DNA of 37,085 nt from an uncultured Flavobacteriales bacterium (GTDB lineage Bacteria > Bacteroidota > Bacteroidia > Flavobacteriales > Flavobacteriaceae): contig CAJXRD010000032.1 of NCBI GenBank assembly GCA_913058295.1, positions 1-37,085 on the forward strand, read 5' to 3'. Positions within the stretch are counted from its first letter, which is position 1, and every line of letters starts with the position of its first letter. Of the stretch, positions 1 through 7,541 are shown one piece after another. The position numbers were made by a program, and so were the translations under genes. Under the pieces are notes generated by a model. It worked only from the letters and a program-made list of their open reading frames with translations. It had not been told where the DNA came from and did no database searches.

Positions 1-330
1 GCTTATAAATAGTTGATCATTTTCAATTAATTTTTCTCCAAATAATTCTGAAAGTCGACCCGGTGCAATTCTTCTTAATAAGTCCATTTGCCATAATCTG
101 TCCTGTGCGTGAACAAAACCCAAAACAGTCATCGCGTCTAATTCATCTTCTGCATAAACATGTGGAATTCCAAAATCGTCAAAATAAACTGTAGTTTCTG
201 AAGAGATATTTTTTAAATCCAATTCTCCAGCATAACTAGGTTTTAAATGATTGTAATACAATCCCCCAACTAAGGCTGTTAAAACAATAATTGCAATAAT
301 AAATTTTAATGTTATTTTGAAAATGCGCAT
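1..330 (-). CDS. Penicillin acylase family protein, N-terminal part (gene leaves the window)
   Basis: This is the first 110 codons of a gene running off the left edge. Residues 4-26 form a hydrophobic signal or anchor segment. The following stretch has the opening signature of the penicillin acylase (Ntn-hydrolase) family: FDDFGIPHVYAED at about 49-61, then AQDRLWQMDLLRR and PGRLSELFGE. Family members are exported, cleave themselves into two chains and hydrolyse amide bonds, including acyl-homoserine lactones in some cases. The catalytic Ser lies beyond the visible part, so activity and substrate cannot be judged. The start at 330 is the only ATG giving an export signal, and the frame is open to the window edge. 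Confidence 0.88.
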   Translation of the reverse strand, partial: MRIFKITLKFIIAIIVLTALVGGLYYNHLKPSYAGELDLKNISSETTVYFDDFGIPHVYAEDELDAMTVLGFVHAQDRLWQMDLLRRIAPGRLSELFGEKLIENDQLFIS

Positions 331-398
331 CGGTATTTTTAGATTTAGGAAAAGTAAATATAATGTATTTGGCTAGAAAAATAAATCCATTTCCTTTG

Positions 399-406
399 TA
401 GTTTTG
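399..406 (+). promoter_or_regulatory. Bacteroidota-type -7 element for the reductase gene
   Basis: TAGTTTTG matches the TANNTTTG consensus. The nearest TTTG (368-371) is 27 bases upstream, slightly too far for a good -33 box. An ATG at 404 lies inside the element, so it cannot be the translation start; this favours the ATG at 434. Confidence 0.5.
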
Positions 407-433
407 TACCTTCATCAAAATAAAATTAAAAAA

Positions 434-1432
434 ATGAACAAGCAATTATTGTTAAATAAACGGCCTGAAGGCCTTCCAGATGAGGATACTTGGAAGTATG
501 TTACCAGTCCTATTCCAGAACTTAAAGATGGTGAAGTGTTGATACAACACCATTACATTTCTTTAGATCCAGCAATGCGAGGCTGGATGATGGATCGAAA
601 ATCATATATACCTCCGGTAGAAATTGGCGAAGTAATGCGTGCAGGTGCAATTGGTAAAGTATTAAAATCGAACAATCACCCAACATTTAAAGTGGATGAT
701 TGTATCGTAAGCTGGGGTGGGGTTCAAGAATACGAAATTACATCTGGTGAAAATTGCTATAAAGTAGATGATTCTTTAGTTCCTATGCCTAAATATTTAG
801 GCTCCTTAGGTATGCCTGGTATGACTGCATATTTTGGGATTTTAGAAGTTGGGAAGGTTAAGGAAGGAGATATTGTATTGGTTTCTGGTGCAGCAGGTGC
901 TGTTGGAAGTTTAGTTGGTCAAATAGCTAAGCTAAAAGGATGTATTGTTATTGGTATCGCTGGAGGAAAGAAAAAATGTGATTATATAATAAATGAATTA
1001 GGCTTTGATGCAGCTATAGATTATAAATCTGAAGACCTTTATGAAGCTATAAATGAAAAATGCCCAAAAGGAATCGATGTCTATTTTGATAATGTAGGAG
1101 GAGATATTTTAAATGCAGCGCTTTCTAAATTAAGACTAAATGCAAGAGTAGTGATTTGTGGAGCAATTTCTCAATACAATAACAAAAAGGATGTGATTGG
1201 ACCTAGTAATTATTTGTCTCTATTGGTAAACAGAGCTACTATGCAAGGAATGGTTGTTTTAGATTATACTAATGATTACCATACAGCAGCTCAAGAAATG
1301 GGCATGTGGATGATGCAAGGAAAGTTAAAAAGCCATGAAGATATTTATGAAGGAATTGAAAATTTCTACGAAACTTTTTTACGATTATTCTCAGGAGACA
1401 AAATGGGTAAATTAATTTTAAAAGTTATTTAG
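434..1432 (+). CDS. NADP-dependent medium-chain reductase (CurA / PTGR-like, MDR superfamily)
   Basis: A soluble oxidoreductase of about 332 residues, the usual length for the leukotriene B4 12-hydroxydehydrogenase / prostaglandin reductase / CurA branch of the zinc-free medium-chain dehydrogenases. These reduce the C=C bond of alpha,beta-unsaturated ketones and aldehydes with NADPH. Visible marks are the N-terminal LNKRPEGLPDEDTW, SLDPAMRGWM, and the Rossmann loop VSGAAGAVGSLVGQIAK followed by GGKKKC, which fits NADP binding. Zinc ligands are absent, as expected. The open frame extends up to an ATG at 404, but that lies in the -7 promoter element, and family members begin MNKQ-like, so I start at 434. 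The gene stands alone and ends in a strong terminator. Confidence 0.9.
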   Translation: MNKQLLLNKRPEGLPDEDTWKYVTSPIPELKDGEVLIQHHYISLDPAMRGWMMDRKSYIPPVEIGEVMRAGAIGKVLKSNNHPTFKVDDCIVSWGGVQEYEITSGENCYKVDDSLVPMPKYLGSLGMPGMTAYFGILEVGKVKEGDIVLVSGAAGAVGSLVGQIAKLKGCIVIGIAGGKKKCDYIINELGFDAAIDYKSEDLYEAINEKCPKGIDVYFDNVGGDILNAALSKLRLNARVVICGAISQYNNKKDVIGPSNYLSLLVNRATMQGMVVLDYTNDYHTAAQEMGMWMMQGKLKSHEDIYEGIENFYETFLRLFSGDKMGKLILKVI

Positions 1433-1457
1433 AGGACATATCAAATCTATAAATATT

Positions 1458-1496
1458 AAAAAAGGCTGAATTTTTTAAAATTCAGCCTTTTTATTT
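1458..1496 (+). terminator. Intrinsic terminator of the reductase gene
   Basis: The arms AAAGGCTGAATTT and AAATTCAGCCTTT face each other across a short T-rich loop (left arm from about 1461, right arm to about 1490) and are followed by TTATTTT. The A-run before and T-run after make it potentially bidirectional, so it could also end transcription of the small minus-strand frame at 1516-1617. Confidence 0.88.
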
Positions 1497-1515
1497 TAAT
1501 TAAAATTGGTTAATT

Positions 1516-1617
1516 CTAATTTGTACTTAGTCTTTTATGACGTCTTTTTGAGTTCCATGTAAAAGTCTTTGTACTGCTCAATTTTTCTGTAAGTTGATTA
1601 CTGTTTAAAGTTCTCAT
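1516..1617 (-). CDS. Possible basic microprotein, 33 residues
   Basis: This short frame lies in the otherwise empty 402-base gap between the reductase and the next gene. It reads MRTLNSNQLTEKLSS, then TKTFTW, and ends in a Lys/Arg-rich tail (NSKRRHKRLSTN). It has no signal peptide and no recognised family. The leader before the ATG is pure A/T, as is normal for translated genes here. A full TANNTTTG element with a TTG 16 bases further upstream precedes it by about 45 bases, and the reductase terminator lies downstream. This promoter-frame-terminator arrangement is the main argument that it is real. Chance occurrence of such a short frame cannot be excluded. Confidence 0.4.
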   Translation of the reverse strand: MRTLNSNQLTEKLSSTKTFTWNSKRRHKRLSTN

Positions 1618-1662
1618 AATTTATATATTTAAATAAGTTTTTTATTAATTTTAAATCCTATA

Positions 1663-1689
1663 CAAAAATACGACATTCTTAAAATACAA
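1663..1689 (-). promoter_or_regulatory. Minus-strand promoter upstream of the 33-residue frame
   Basis: Read on the minus strand, TTG at 1689-1687 is followed after 16 bases by TATTTTTG (1670-1663), a full TANNTTTG match. Transcription would start at about 1656, giving a leader of about 40 bases to the ATG at 1617. Confidence 0.5.
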
Positions 1690-1829
1690 TCTAATATTAG
1701 TCTAATATTATATAATATTTAACGTATATAAGGATAAGTTAAGAATATGAAAATTATTCATGTTTATGTTAGAACTTTAAAATACTATGATATATGATTT
1801 TTATCATTCTTAAAATGAGGTCTATAAAG

Positions 1830-1837
1830 TAATTTTG
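1830..1837 (+). promoter_or_regulatory. -7 element for the DUF302-like gene
   Basis: TAATTTTG is a full TANNTTTG match, 25 bases before the ATG at 1862. No clear -33 TTG is seen. The long open frame begins with a TTG inside this element (1835), so that codon is not the start. Confidence 0.45.
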
Positions 1838-1861
1838 GAGCTAATATTAAAACTTCAAAAT

Positions 1862-2749
1862 ATGAAAAATTTAATGCTTGGTTTTACAGTAATTTTTGCC
1901 TTTGGATTAAATACATTGGCACAAGAAATTGCACCCTATATTAAAATAGGAGAAACAAATGAAGAAATACAAAAAGCATCAGAAGATGTGATAAAAGTAT
2001 TAGAAAAAAACTCATTTAAAGTACTTGGTTCTTATAATCCTGCTGGAAATAGTAATTTAAAAGTTATTGCTTTTACTAGAAACGATATAAAAAACACGGT
2101 GATTAAAGTTAAAGATAGAGGAGCTTTAGCTGCAATTTTCAAAGTTGGTTTGGTAAGAGATAATGGTAAAGTCATCATGTCTTATACAAATCCGGATTAT
2201 ATCTTAAGAGCTTATTTGCAGGATGATTTTGATAAATATAAAGCTGAACTTCAAAGCTTTGGCGATGATATAAAAACTACTTTCTCTGTAATGGGAAATA
2301 GTTTCACTCCATTTGGAGGAACAGTGGATGCAGATGATTTAAAAAAATATCATTATAAAATAATGATGCCTTATTTTACAGATCCTGTTGAATTGAAGGA
2401 ATTTAATTCCTTTGAAGAAGGAGTTCAGGTTATCAAAAACAATTTAGATGCCAATAAAGGGAATACAAAACTGGTCTATCAATTAATATATACTTCTGAA
2501 AAAGTTGCTGTGTTTGGTGTTGGGCTACAAAGTAAAGAAAGTGGAGAACCTTACTTTTTACCAAAAATAGGAGAAGCACATGCAGCAGCATTGCCTTATG
2601 AAATTATATTGCAAGGTAAAAAAGCAACCATACTACACGGAAAATACAGAATTGCATTGCATTGGCCAGACCTTACTATGGGAACTTTTATGAAGATAAT
2701 GAGTACACCAGGAGATATAGAAGATACTTTCGAAAAGCTTTGTCAATAA
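1862..2749 (+). CDS. Exported DUF302-like protein
   Basis: A protein of about 295 residues with a cleavable signal peptide (MKNLMLGFTVIFAFGLNTLAQ), so probably periplasmic. The first half recalls DUF302: a helix with an alternating pattern (NEEIQKASEDVIKVLEKNSFKVLG) and then a core ending in VIMSYTNPDYILRAYL, close to the usual W-V-x-Y-N-D-P-x-Y-L motif. The second half ends HGKYRIALHWPDLTMGTFMKIM, which looks like a second related unit. DUF302 proteins have no settled biochemical role, so none is assigned. The start is the ATG at 1862, because the upstream extension overlaps the promoter and would hide the signal peptide. Confidence 0.7.
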   Translation: MKNLMLGFTVIFAFGLNTLAQEIAPYIKIGETNEEIQKASEDVIKVLEKNSFKVLGSYNPAGNSNLKVIAFTRNDIKNTVIKVKDRGALAAIFKVGLVRDNGKVIMSYTNPDYILRAYLQDDFDKYKAELQSFGDDIKTTFSVMGNSFTPFGGTVDADDLKKYHYKIMMPYFTDPVELKEFNSFEEGVQVIKNNLDANKGNTKLVYQLIYTSEKVAVFGVGLQSKESGEPYFLPKIGEAHAAALPYEIILQGKKATILHGKYRIALHWPDLTMGTFMKIMSTPGDIEDTFEKLCQ

Positions 2750-2772
2750 TTAAATCTGTATCTATTACTAAT

Positions 2773-2820
2773 TTAACAAACCTATTATTTCAAATTTGAG
2801 AAAGAATAGGTTTGTTTTCA
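2773..2820 (+). terminator. Intrinsic terminator after the DUF302-like gene
   Basis: Perfect 12-base arms AACAAACCTATT (2775-2786) and AATAGGTTTGTT (2805-2816) are followed by TTTTC. The 18-base loop carries further pairing (TTTC with GAAA). Confidence 0.75.
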
Positions 2821-2838
2821 AAGCGTTAAAATGCTCTA

Positions 2839-2874
2839 TTTGTTTCCATTAAATCATTCATTTTTATATCTTTA
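2839..2874 (+). promoter_or_regulatory. Likely promoter of the DUF4251 gene
   Basis: TTTG at 2839-2842 and TATCTTTA at 2867-2874 (seven of eight matches to TANNTTTG) are 24 bases apart. The start codon follows 17 bases later. Confidence 0.4.
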
Positions 2875-2890
2875 GTAAAAATAAAAAGCC

Positions 2891-3424
2891 ATGAAAAAAA
2901 TATCCCCTTTATTATTGATCTTAGTAATTTTTACAAGTTTTACTTATGCCCAAACCAAAGAAGAAAAAAAACAAATTAAAGAAAAATTAGCTCAAGAAGA
3001 ATTTGAATCCACAAAAAAAATAATTGATTCAAAAATGTATGTTTTTGATGCCACTTGGTTAACAACACAAAATGCAAGGCGAATAAATATAATGGGTAAT
3101 ATTAATCAAATTGAAGTTAAAAGCGATTCAACTAAGGCTTCTTTACAATATTTCGGAGTTGTTACAGTAAGTAGATTTAGCAGTGAAAGTGGTGTAAATT
3201 TTGATGATAAAATTGAAGATTATATAGTAAAATATAATGATAAGAAAAAGAAAATATTTATAAGCTATACAGCAAGAAATAAAGGTGAAAAATACGACAT
3301 ATCCATAACTGTTTTTAAAGATGGCTCCGCATTTGTAGATTTATATGGTACTTATAGAAATAATATCACTTATGAAGGGACTATAGAACCAATAATAATT
3401 AACAATAAGAAAAAAAAGAAATGA
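2891..3424 (+). CDS. Exported DUF4251 family protein
   Basis: A 177-residue protein with a signal peptide (MKKISPLLLILVIFTSFTYAQ), then a charged coiled helix rich in Lys and Glu, then the DUF4251 beta domain. The family pattern is visible: FDATWLTTQNARRINIMG near the start, LQYFGVVTVSRF, GVNFDDKIEDY and IFISYTARNKGEKYDISITV, followed by GSAFVDLYGTYRNNITYEG. The family is almost restricted to Bacteroidota and is thought to be periplasmic or surface-associated; its function is unknown. The C-terminus is a run of Lys, and the mRNA end is correspondingly A-rich. It stands between a terminator and a sigma-like gene. Confidence 0.8.
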   Translation: MKKISPLLLILVIFTSFTYAQTKEEKKQIKEKLAQEEFESTKKIIDSKMYVFDATWLTTQNARRINIMGNINQIEVKSDSTKASLQYFGVVTVSRFSSESGVNFDDKIEDYIVKYNDKKKKIFISYTARNKGEKYDISITVFKDGSAFVDLYGTYRNNITYEGTIEPIIINNKKKKK

Positions 3425-3499
3425 GAATGTGATGATATTTATCATTTCATGTACCAATAAACTTCCTTAATTTTAATTGTAATTTTTAAAACTATAGTG

Positions 3500-4195
3500 A
3501 TGAATGAAAACACAAATAGTAGCAAACAACACAATGAATTTGGCAGAAAAATTTTGTCCATTATAGCACAAGTTCACCCCTATGTAAAGCATCGATTATA
3601 TACTGCTGAAACTAGAGGAGTTATACCTCATAATATGTATAATAGTACCGGGATTATAGATGATGCCATTGTAAAGTTATATGAAAAGTATGAGGGGAAA
3701 TTAAGCGACGAACAAGAAATAAAACTTAAACTATTTTCAATTGTAAGTCAAAGATTAAGCTTACTTTTTATAAAAGAAGCCTTCCACAAGGAAACCATGA
3801 GTACCAATCAGATATTAGGAAATGAACTTAAGCTATTAGAAGAAAATATGGAGATGGATGTTAATGATGACCTTTCTATGGAAGAGGATTTAGATGATAT
3901 TTCTTATCACCAAGCAGATATAAAAAAACCTATATATCTTTATGCTGATGCAGAAAAAAATATAATTAATACTCTAGACATGCATGATAGTAGGATAGAT
4001 ATTGATAAAGAGAAAAGAATGGCTTTTAATAAAGTATATAATTGGTTGCCTCTTAAAACTTCTAATGTTTTAGATTTATTTGTATTTGGAAAATTAAATT
4101 ATGACGAAATAGCACTTATTAAGGGTGTGGATACTCAAAGTATTAAAAAAACTATTCAGGCAGTTGGAAAAACATTCAGAAAAAATTTGAATTAA
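3500..4195 (+). CDS. Sigma-70-like protein with divergent region 2
   Basis: A cytoplasmic protein of 231 residues that resembles small sigma-70 factors. The first 90 residues form a helical region-2-like part (HPYVKHRLYTAETRG, then GIIDDAIVKLYEKYEGKL). An acidic linker follows (about 110-135, many Asp and Glu). The last 60 residues look like region 4: WLPLKTSNVLDLFVFGKLNYDEIALIKGVD is the helix-turn-helix pattern, with basic residues after it. Classic region 2.4 residues are not obvious. It could be an alternative sigma factor or an anti-sigma-regulated adapter. The frame opens with GTG at 3497, but the adjacent ATG at 3500 is the better start. Confidence 0.6.
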   Translation: MNENTNSSKQHNEFGRKILSIIAQVHPYVKHRLYTAETRGVIPHNMYNSTGIIDDAIVKLYEKYEGKLSDEQEIKLKLFSIVSQRLSLLFIKEAFHKETMSTNQILGNELKLLEENMEMDVNDDLSMEEDLDDISYHQADIKKPIYLYADAEKNIINTLDMHDSRIDIDKEKRMAFNKVYNWLPLKTSNVLDLFVFGKLNYDEIALIKGVDTQSIKKTIQAVGKTFRKNLN

Positions 4196-4289
4196 TAGTT
4201 CCTACTCTCAAAAGTATATTTTTCAAACCTTAACATTTAAACTTCCATTTTTTTGTAATTTACACAAAGTAAAAAATAAATACAAAAAG

Positions 4290-5993
4290 ATGAAAAAGAA
4301 AATTACTATTTCCCCAAAGAAAATGTTTGCCTTCAAATTCATTCTATTTTTTCTATTGGCATTACCACTTGGCTTATTTGCACAAACAAATAATAATCTT
4401 CCACTAGAAGTACCCGATGATCCTTATGTACAAGTTTCAAGAGATCAAATGGAAAAAGGGCCAGCTTATAGAGTTATGAATAGTGAGTATTTTACTGTCC
4501 AGGTAAATATTGATGAAGATGGAAACGATATTATTGGAGATGCTGGGAACGAGACTTCTATTGCAGTTGATCCTACAAACCCTAATCGAATGGTAATTGG
4601 TTGGCGACAGTTTGATACTGTAAATAATAATTTTCGGCAAGCTGGATATGGATATTCTACAGATGGAGGTTTAACATGGACCTTTCCTGGAGTTTTAAAT
4701 CCTGGAGTATTTAGATCGGATCCAGTATTAGATTTTGATGCAGAGGGTAATTTTTATTATAATAGTTTACAAGGTACTTTCGAATGTGATGTTTATAAAA
4801 TTGATGATGGAGGTGTGGAATGGAACCCACCAGTACCAGCAAATGGAGGTGACAAACAATGGATGCGGGTAGACAGAACAGATGGAATAGGAGCTGGGAA
4901 TATTTATTCCAATTGGAATATTAGTTTTTCTACTTGTGCTTGGGACTTTACGAGATCTATAGATGGAGGAGATAGTTTTGAAGAATGTGTTCCTGTAGAT
5001 GGAGCTCCTCGTTGGGGTACAATAGCTGTAGATGCAGACGGTGCTCTTTATATATGTGGAGCAATCGATTCAGATCTTGTTGTTATAAAATCTACTACTG
5101 CTCAAGATCCTAGCATACCTGTAACTTTCGACTCTGTTGTAACGGTTGACCTTGATGGAGAACTATCCGCATTTGGTGGCATTAACCCACAAGGATTGAT
5201 TGGACAAATGTGGGTTGATGTTGATATTTCTGGAGGTGCTGGACATGGAAATGTTTATGTCTTAGCTTCCGTAGAGCGTAATTCAAATAATGATTTGGCA
5301 GATGTCATGTTTGCTAAAAGTGTAGATGGAGGAGCAACTTTTTCAGCACCAATGCGAATTAACACCGATGCAGGAACTGATAATATTCAATGGTTTGGAA
5401 CCATGTCTGTTGCACCAAATGGCAGAATAGATGTAATTTGGTTAGATACAAGAGATGCACCATCTGGCTCAGATGATTCTAGACTCTATTATTCTTTTTC
5501 TGAAGATCAAGGAGAAAATTGGTCTACTAATGAGCCTTTATCTATCGCTTTCGATCCGCATGTGGGTTATCCTCAACAAAACAAAATGGGAGACTATTTC
5601 GATATGGTTTCCGATAATGAAAGCGCACATTTAGCTTGGGCAAATACTATTAATGGAGGGCAGGATGTTTATTATACGCATATAATACCTTCAGATATAT
5701 TGGCTGTCAATAATTCAATATCTACAATTTCAGAAGCTATTATTTATCCAAATCCATTTAATGAGGAAACCACTATTTCTTTCTCGCTTAAAGGAAATGA
5801 AAAAGTAACTGTGGAAGTGTATGATATTCTTGGAAGAAAACAAACAACACTTTTAAATGAAAAAGTATCGGGTAATAAATCTATTATTTGGGATGGATAT
5901 AGAGGTATTGGTCAACGACTTAGCACAGGAATTTATTTTGTATCTATTCAAGCTGAATCTGGCCGTTCAGTAATAAAAGTGGTATTAAAATAA
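4290..5993 (+). CDS. T9SS-secreted sialidase-type (BNR) beta-propeller protein
   Basis: A 567-residue secreted protein. Residues 12-31 are the signal peptide hydrophobic core, ending FAQ. Four Asp-box (S-x-D-x-G-x-T-W-like) turns mark the propeller blades: STDGGLTW near 123, SIDGGDSF near 215, SVDGGATF near 345 and SEDQGENW near 400. The last 80 residues are a T9SS type A sorting domain (IYPNPFNEETTISFSL, VYDILGRK, LSTGIYFVSI, KVVLK), so the protein is exported by the Por machinery and anchored or released at the surface. The sialidase catalytic Arg triad is not evident, so carbohydrate binding or adhesion is as likely as hydrolysis. The outer-membrane barrel gene 42 bases downstream may be co-transcribed. 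Confidence 0.85.
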   Translation: MKKKITISPKKMFAFKFILFFLLALPLGLFAQTNNNLPLEVPDDPYVQVSRDQMEKGPAYRVMNSEYFTVQVNIDEDGNDIIGDAGNETSIAVDPTNPNRMVIGWRQFDTVNNNFRQAGYGYSTDGGLTWTFPGVLNPGVFRSDPVLDFDAEGNFYYNSLQGTFECDVYKIDDGGVEWNPPVPANGGDKQWMRVDRTDGIGAGNIYSNWNISFSTCAWDFTRSIDGGDSFEECVPVDGAPRWGTIAVDADGALYICGAIDSDLVVIKSTTAQDPSIPVTFDSVVTVDLDGELSAFGGINPQGLIGQMWVDVDISGGAGHGNVYVLASVERNSNNDLADVMFAKSVDGGATFSAPMRINTDAGTDNIQWFGTMSVAPNGRIDVIWLDTRDAPSGSDDSRLYYSFSEDQGENWSTNEPLSIAFDPHVGYPQQNKMGDYFDMVSDNESAHLAWANTINGGQDVYYTHIIPSDILAVNNSISTISEAIIYPNPFNEETTISFSLKGNEKVTVEVYDILGRKQTTLLNEKVSGNKSIIWDGYRGIGQRLSTGIYFVSIQAESGRSVIKVVLK

Positions 5994-6000
5994 TTTTTTA

Positions 6001-6008
6001 TAAATTTG
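6001..6008 (+). promoter_or_regulatory. -7 element in the gap before the barrel gene
   Basis: TAAATTTG matches TANNTTTG and sits 27 bases before the ATG at 6036. No -33 TTG is visible, so read-through from the propeller gene may matter as well. Confidence 0.35.
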
Positions 6009-6035
6009 GTTAACTAACAATTTATAAAACTTAAC

Positions 6036-6887
6036 ATGAATAAGATAAAACCAATTCAAATAGCCCTTTTTGTTTCCCTTTTAATTTTTCAAACAAATTT
6101 TGCTCAAGAGCAACCAAGCGAAAATACAGATGCAGTTACGCCTATTAAAATTGGGGCCAAAGTTGGTTATAGTTTGGGGAAACTAACAAATTCTGAAACC
6201 AACATATATACAGAAGACTATGAGTCTGTTAGCGGAATAGATTGGGGTTTTACAGCAGAGTTTGGTCTTACAAAATTAATATCTATTCAAACTGAAATTA
6301 ACTTCACAGAAAGAGGAGGGAAGCGTACAGGGACTCAACCCATTACAGGAAATGCATTAAGTGAACAACTAAATCTATTCTTGCCATTTTTGGGATTGCC
6401 TTTAATAACGGATGCTAATCCTTTATATGCAGAATTTGAGAGTGAATCTGAACTAAAATATTTGGAATTTCCTGTTTTAGTTAAATTTGGATGGGGTAAT
6501 GATTTTAGATTTTATGGAGAAGTTGGGCCTTATGTTGGAATATTATTATGCGCTACACAACATACTAGTGGTTCCAGTAAATTCTATTATGATGCAGAAG
6601 GAACGAATTCGGTTTATGTTCCAATAGGAGATGATCTTACTCAATTGGTAGAATTACCAGCACAATCTTTAAATGCAGAAACCAATACGAAAGAAGATTT
6701 AAAAACTGTAAACTTTGGAGGAATTGCAGGAATAGGAGTAATTAAAAAGATAAATGATAAAAGTGAAATTTACTTAGATGCAAGAGCTTCTTATGGTTTT
6801 AACTCAATTCAAATAAAAGAAGATTATGGCAAAAGCCATATTGGTGGTGTTATAATTTCTTTGGGTTATGTATATAAAATACAATAA
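6036..6887 (+). CDS. Outer-membrane beta-barrel protein (PorT-like family)
   Basis: A 283-residue protein with a signal peptide ending NFAQ and then alternating amphipathic beta strands typical of the Bacteroidota OMP_b-brl_2 / PorT-like family: PIKIGAKVGYSLGKL, GIDWGFTAEFGLTKLISIQTEINFTERGGKR, LEFPVLVKFGWG, RFYGEVGPYVGILL, NFGGIAGIGVI, YLDARASYGFNSI and a last strand IISLGYVYKIQ ending in the aromatic-rich pattern of barrel C-termini. About 8 strands are expected. A specific role is not readable. Its stop codon touches the stop codon of the next, convergent gene with no base between. Confidence 0.78.
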   Translation: MNKIKPIQIALFVSLLIFQTNFAQEQPSENTDAVTPIKIGAKVGYSLGKLTNSETNIYTEDYESVSGIDWGFTAEFGLTKLISIQTEINFTERGGKRTGTQPITGNALSEQLNLFLPFLGLPLITDANPLYAEFESESELKYLEFPVLVKFGWGNDFRFYGEVGPYVGILLCATQHTSGSSKFYYDAEGTNSVYVPIGDDLTQLVELPAQSLNAETNTKEDLKTVNFGGIAGIGVIKKINDKSEIYLDARASYGFNSIQIKEDYGKSHIGGVIISLGYVYKIQ

Positions 6888-7499
6888 CTAGTTTTTATTT
6901 TTCTCTAGTAATTTTTCTAATAATTGATCATAGTCAATAATATCGGTATGTAAGGTTCCGCCATAATTAATTATTGGAGAAGTGATGGTATCAAGACCAA
7001 TAACATATTTTTTTAAAGCTTCTGCTTTTGATACATTTTCAGTAAGATTAATGCTTTTGTACTTATAGGTTCCATTATCTAAGGACTTAATTAAAGTATC
7101 ACAAGTAGTACATTTTTCTGAAATATAAACAGTAATTGGTTTTAATGGGTCTATTTTTATTTTAGTAAATTCTGGCTTAATTACTCGGCTCGAAAGACTG
7201 TCATTAGCAATTATGGAGTAGGTGTAACGCGGATCTTGATCTCTTTCTATCACCAAGCTCTGAACTTTAACTCTAGATGCACCTGGTATTCTCGTTAACC
7301 TAGGTTTACCAGCACGTTGCCTAAACCCAGTTCCTTTTACGGTAAGTAAAATATCAAAATCTTGTAAGTTTTCATTTACTGCATATAAAACAAGGCGGTT
7401 TTTTTCAATTTCATCTTCAATTTTAATCTTTCTATTTTGTGCAAATCCATTTAATGAAAATGAAAAAGCGATAATTATACTAAAAAGTATTTTCAACAT
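6888..7499 (-). CDS. Exported glutaredoxin/thioredoxin-fold protein with a CTTC motif
   Basis: A 203-residue protein with a signal peptide (MLKILFSIIIAFSFSLNGFAQ). Residues 25-115 are a beta-rich domain of unknown type. From about 121 a thioredoxin fold begins: ITVYISEKCTTCDTLIKSL puts a C-x-x-C redox pair at Cys130/Cys133, and SPIINYGGTLHT is the cis-Pro region with the following strand. It probably acts as a periplasmic thiol-disulfide or thiol-binding protein. It follows the HtrA-like protease gene by 42 bases on the same strand with no terminator between, so both are likely one transcript for envelope maintenance. Domain order (beta domain, then redox domain) is unusual for a plain glutaredoxin. 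Confidence 0.72.
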   Translation of the reverse strand: MLKILFSIIIAFSFSLNGFAQNRKIKIEDEIEKNRLVLYAVNENLQDFDILLTVKGTGFRQRAGKPRLTRIPGASRVKVQSLVIERDQDPRYTYSIIANDSLSSRVIKPEFTKIKIDPLKPITVYISEKCTTCDTLIKSLDNGTYKYKSINLTENVSKAEALKKYVIGLDTITSPIINYGGTLHTDIIDYDQLLEKLLEKNKN

Positions 7500-7541
7500 G
7501 TATTTTTATTTAAAATTGAATATCCTATTAATTGATAAGTT

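Noticed and set aside
340-360. A fourth copy of the TACGAATATAGG-type motif upstream of the penicillin acylase gene
   Set aside because: Only TTTAGGAAAAGTAAATA resembles it; the TACGAA half is missing, so the match is too weak in A/T-rich DNA.
404-433. Ten-codon N-terminal extension of the reductase
   Set aside because: The upstream ATG lies in the -7 promoter element, and the extension is not typical of the family.
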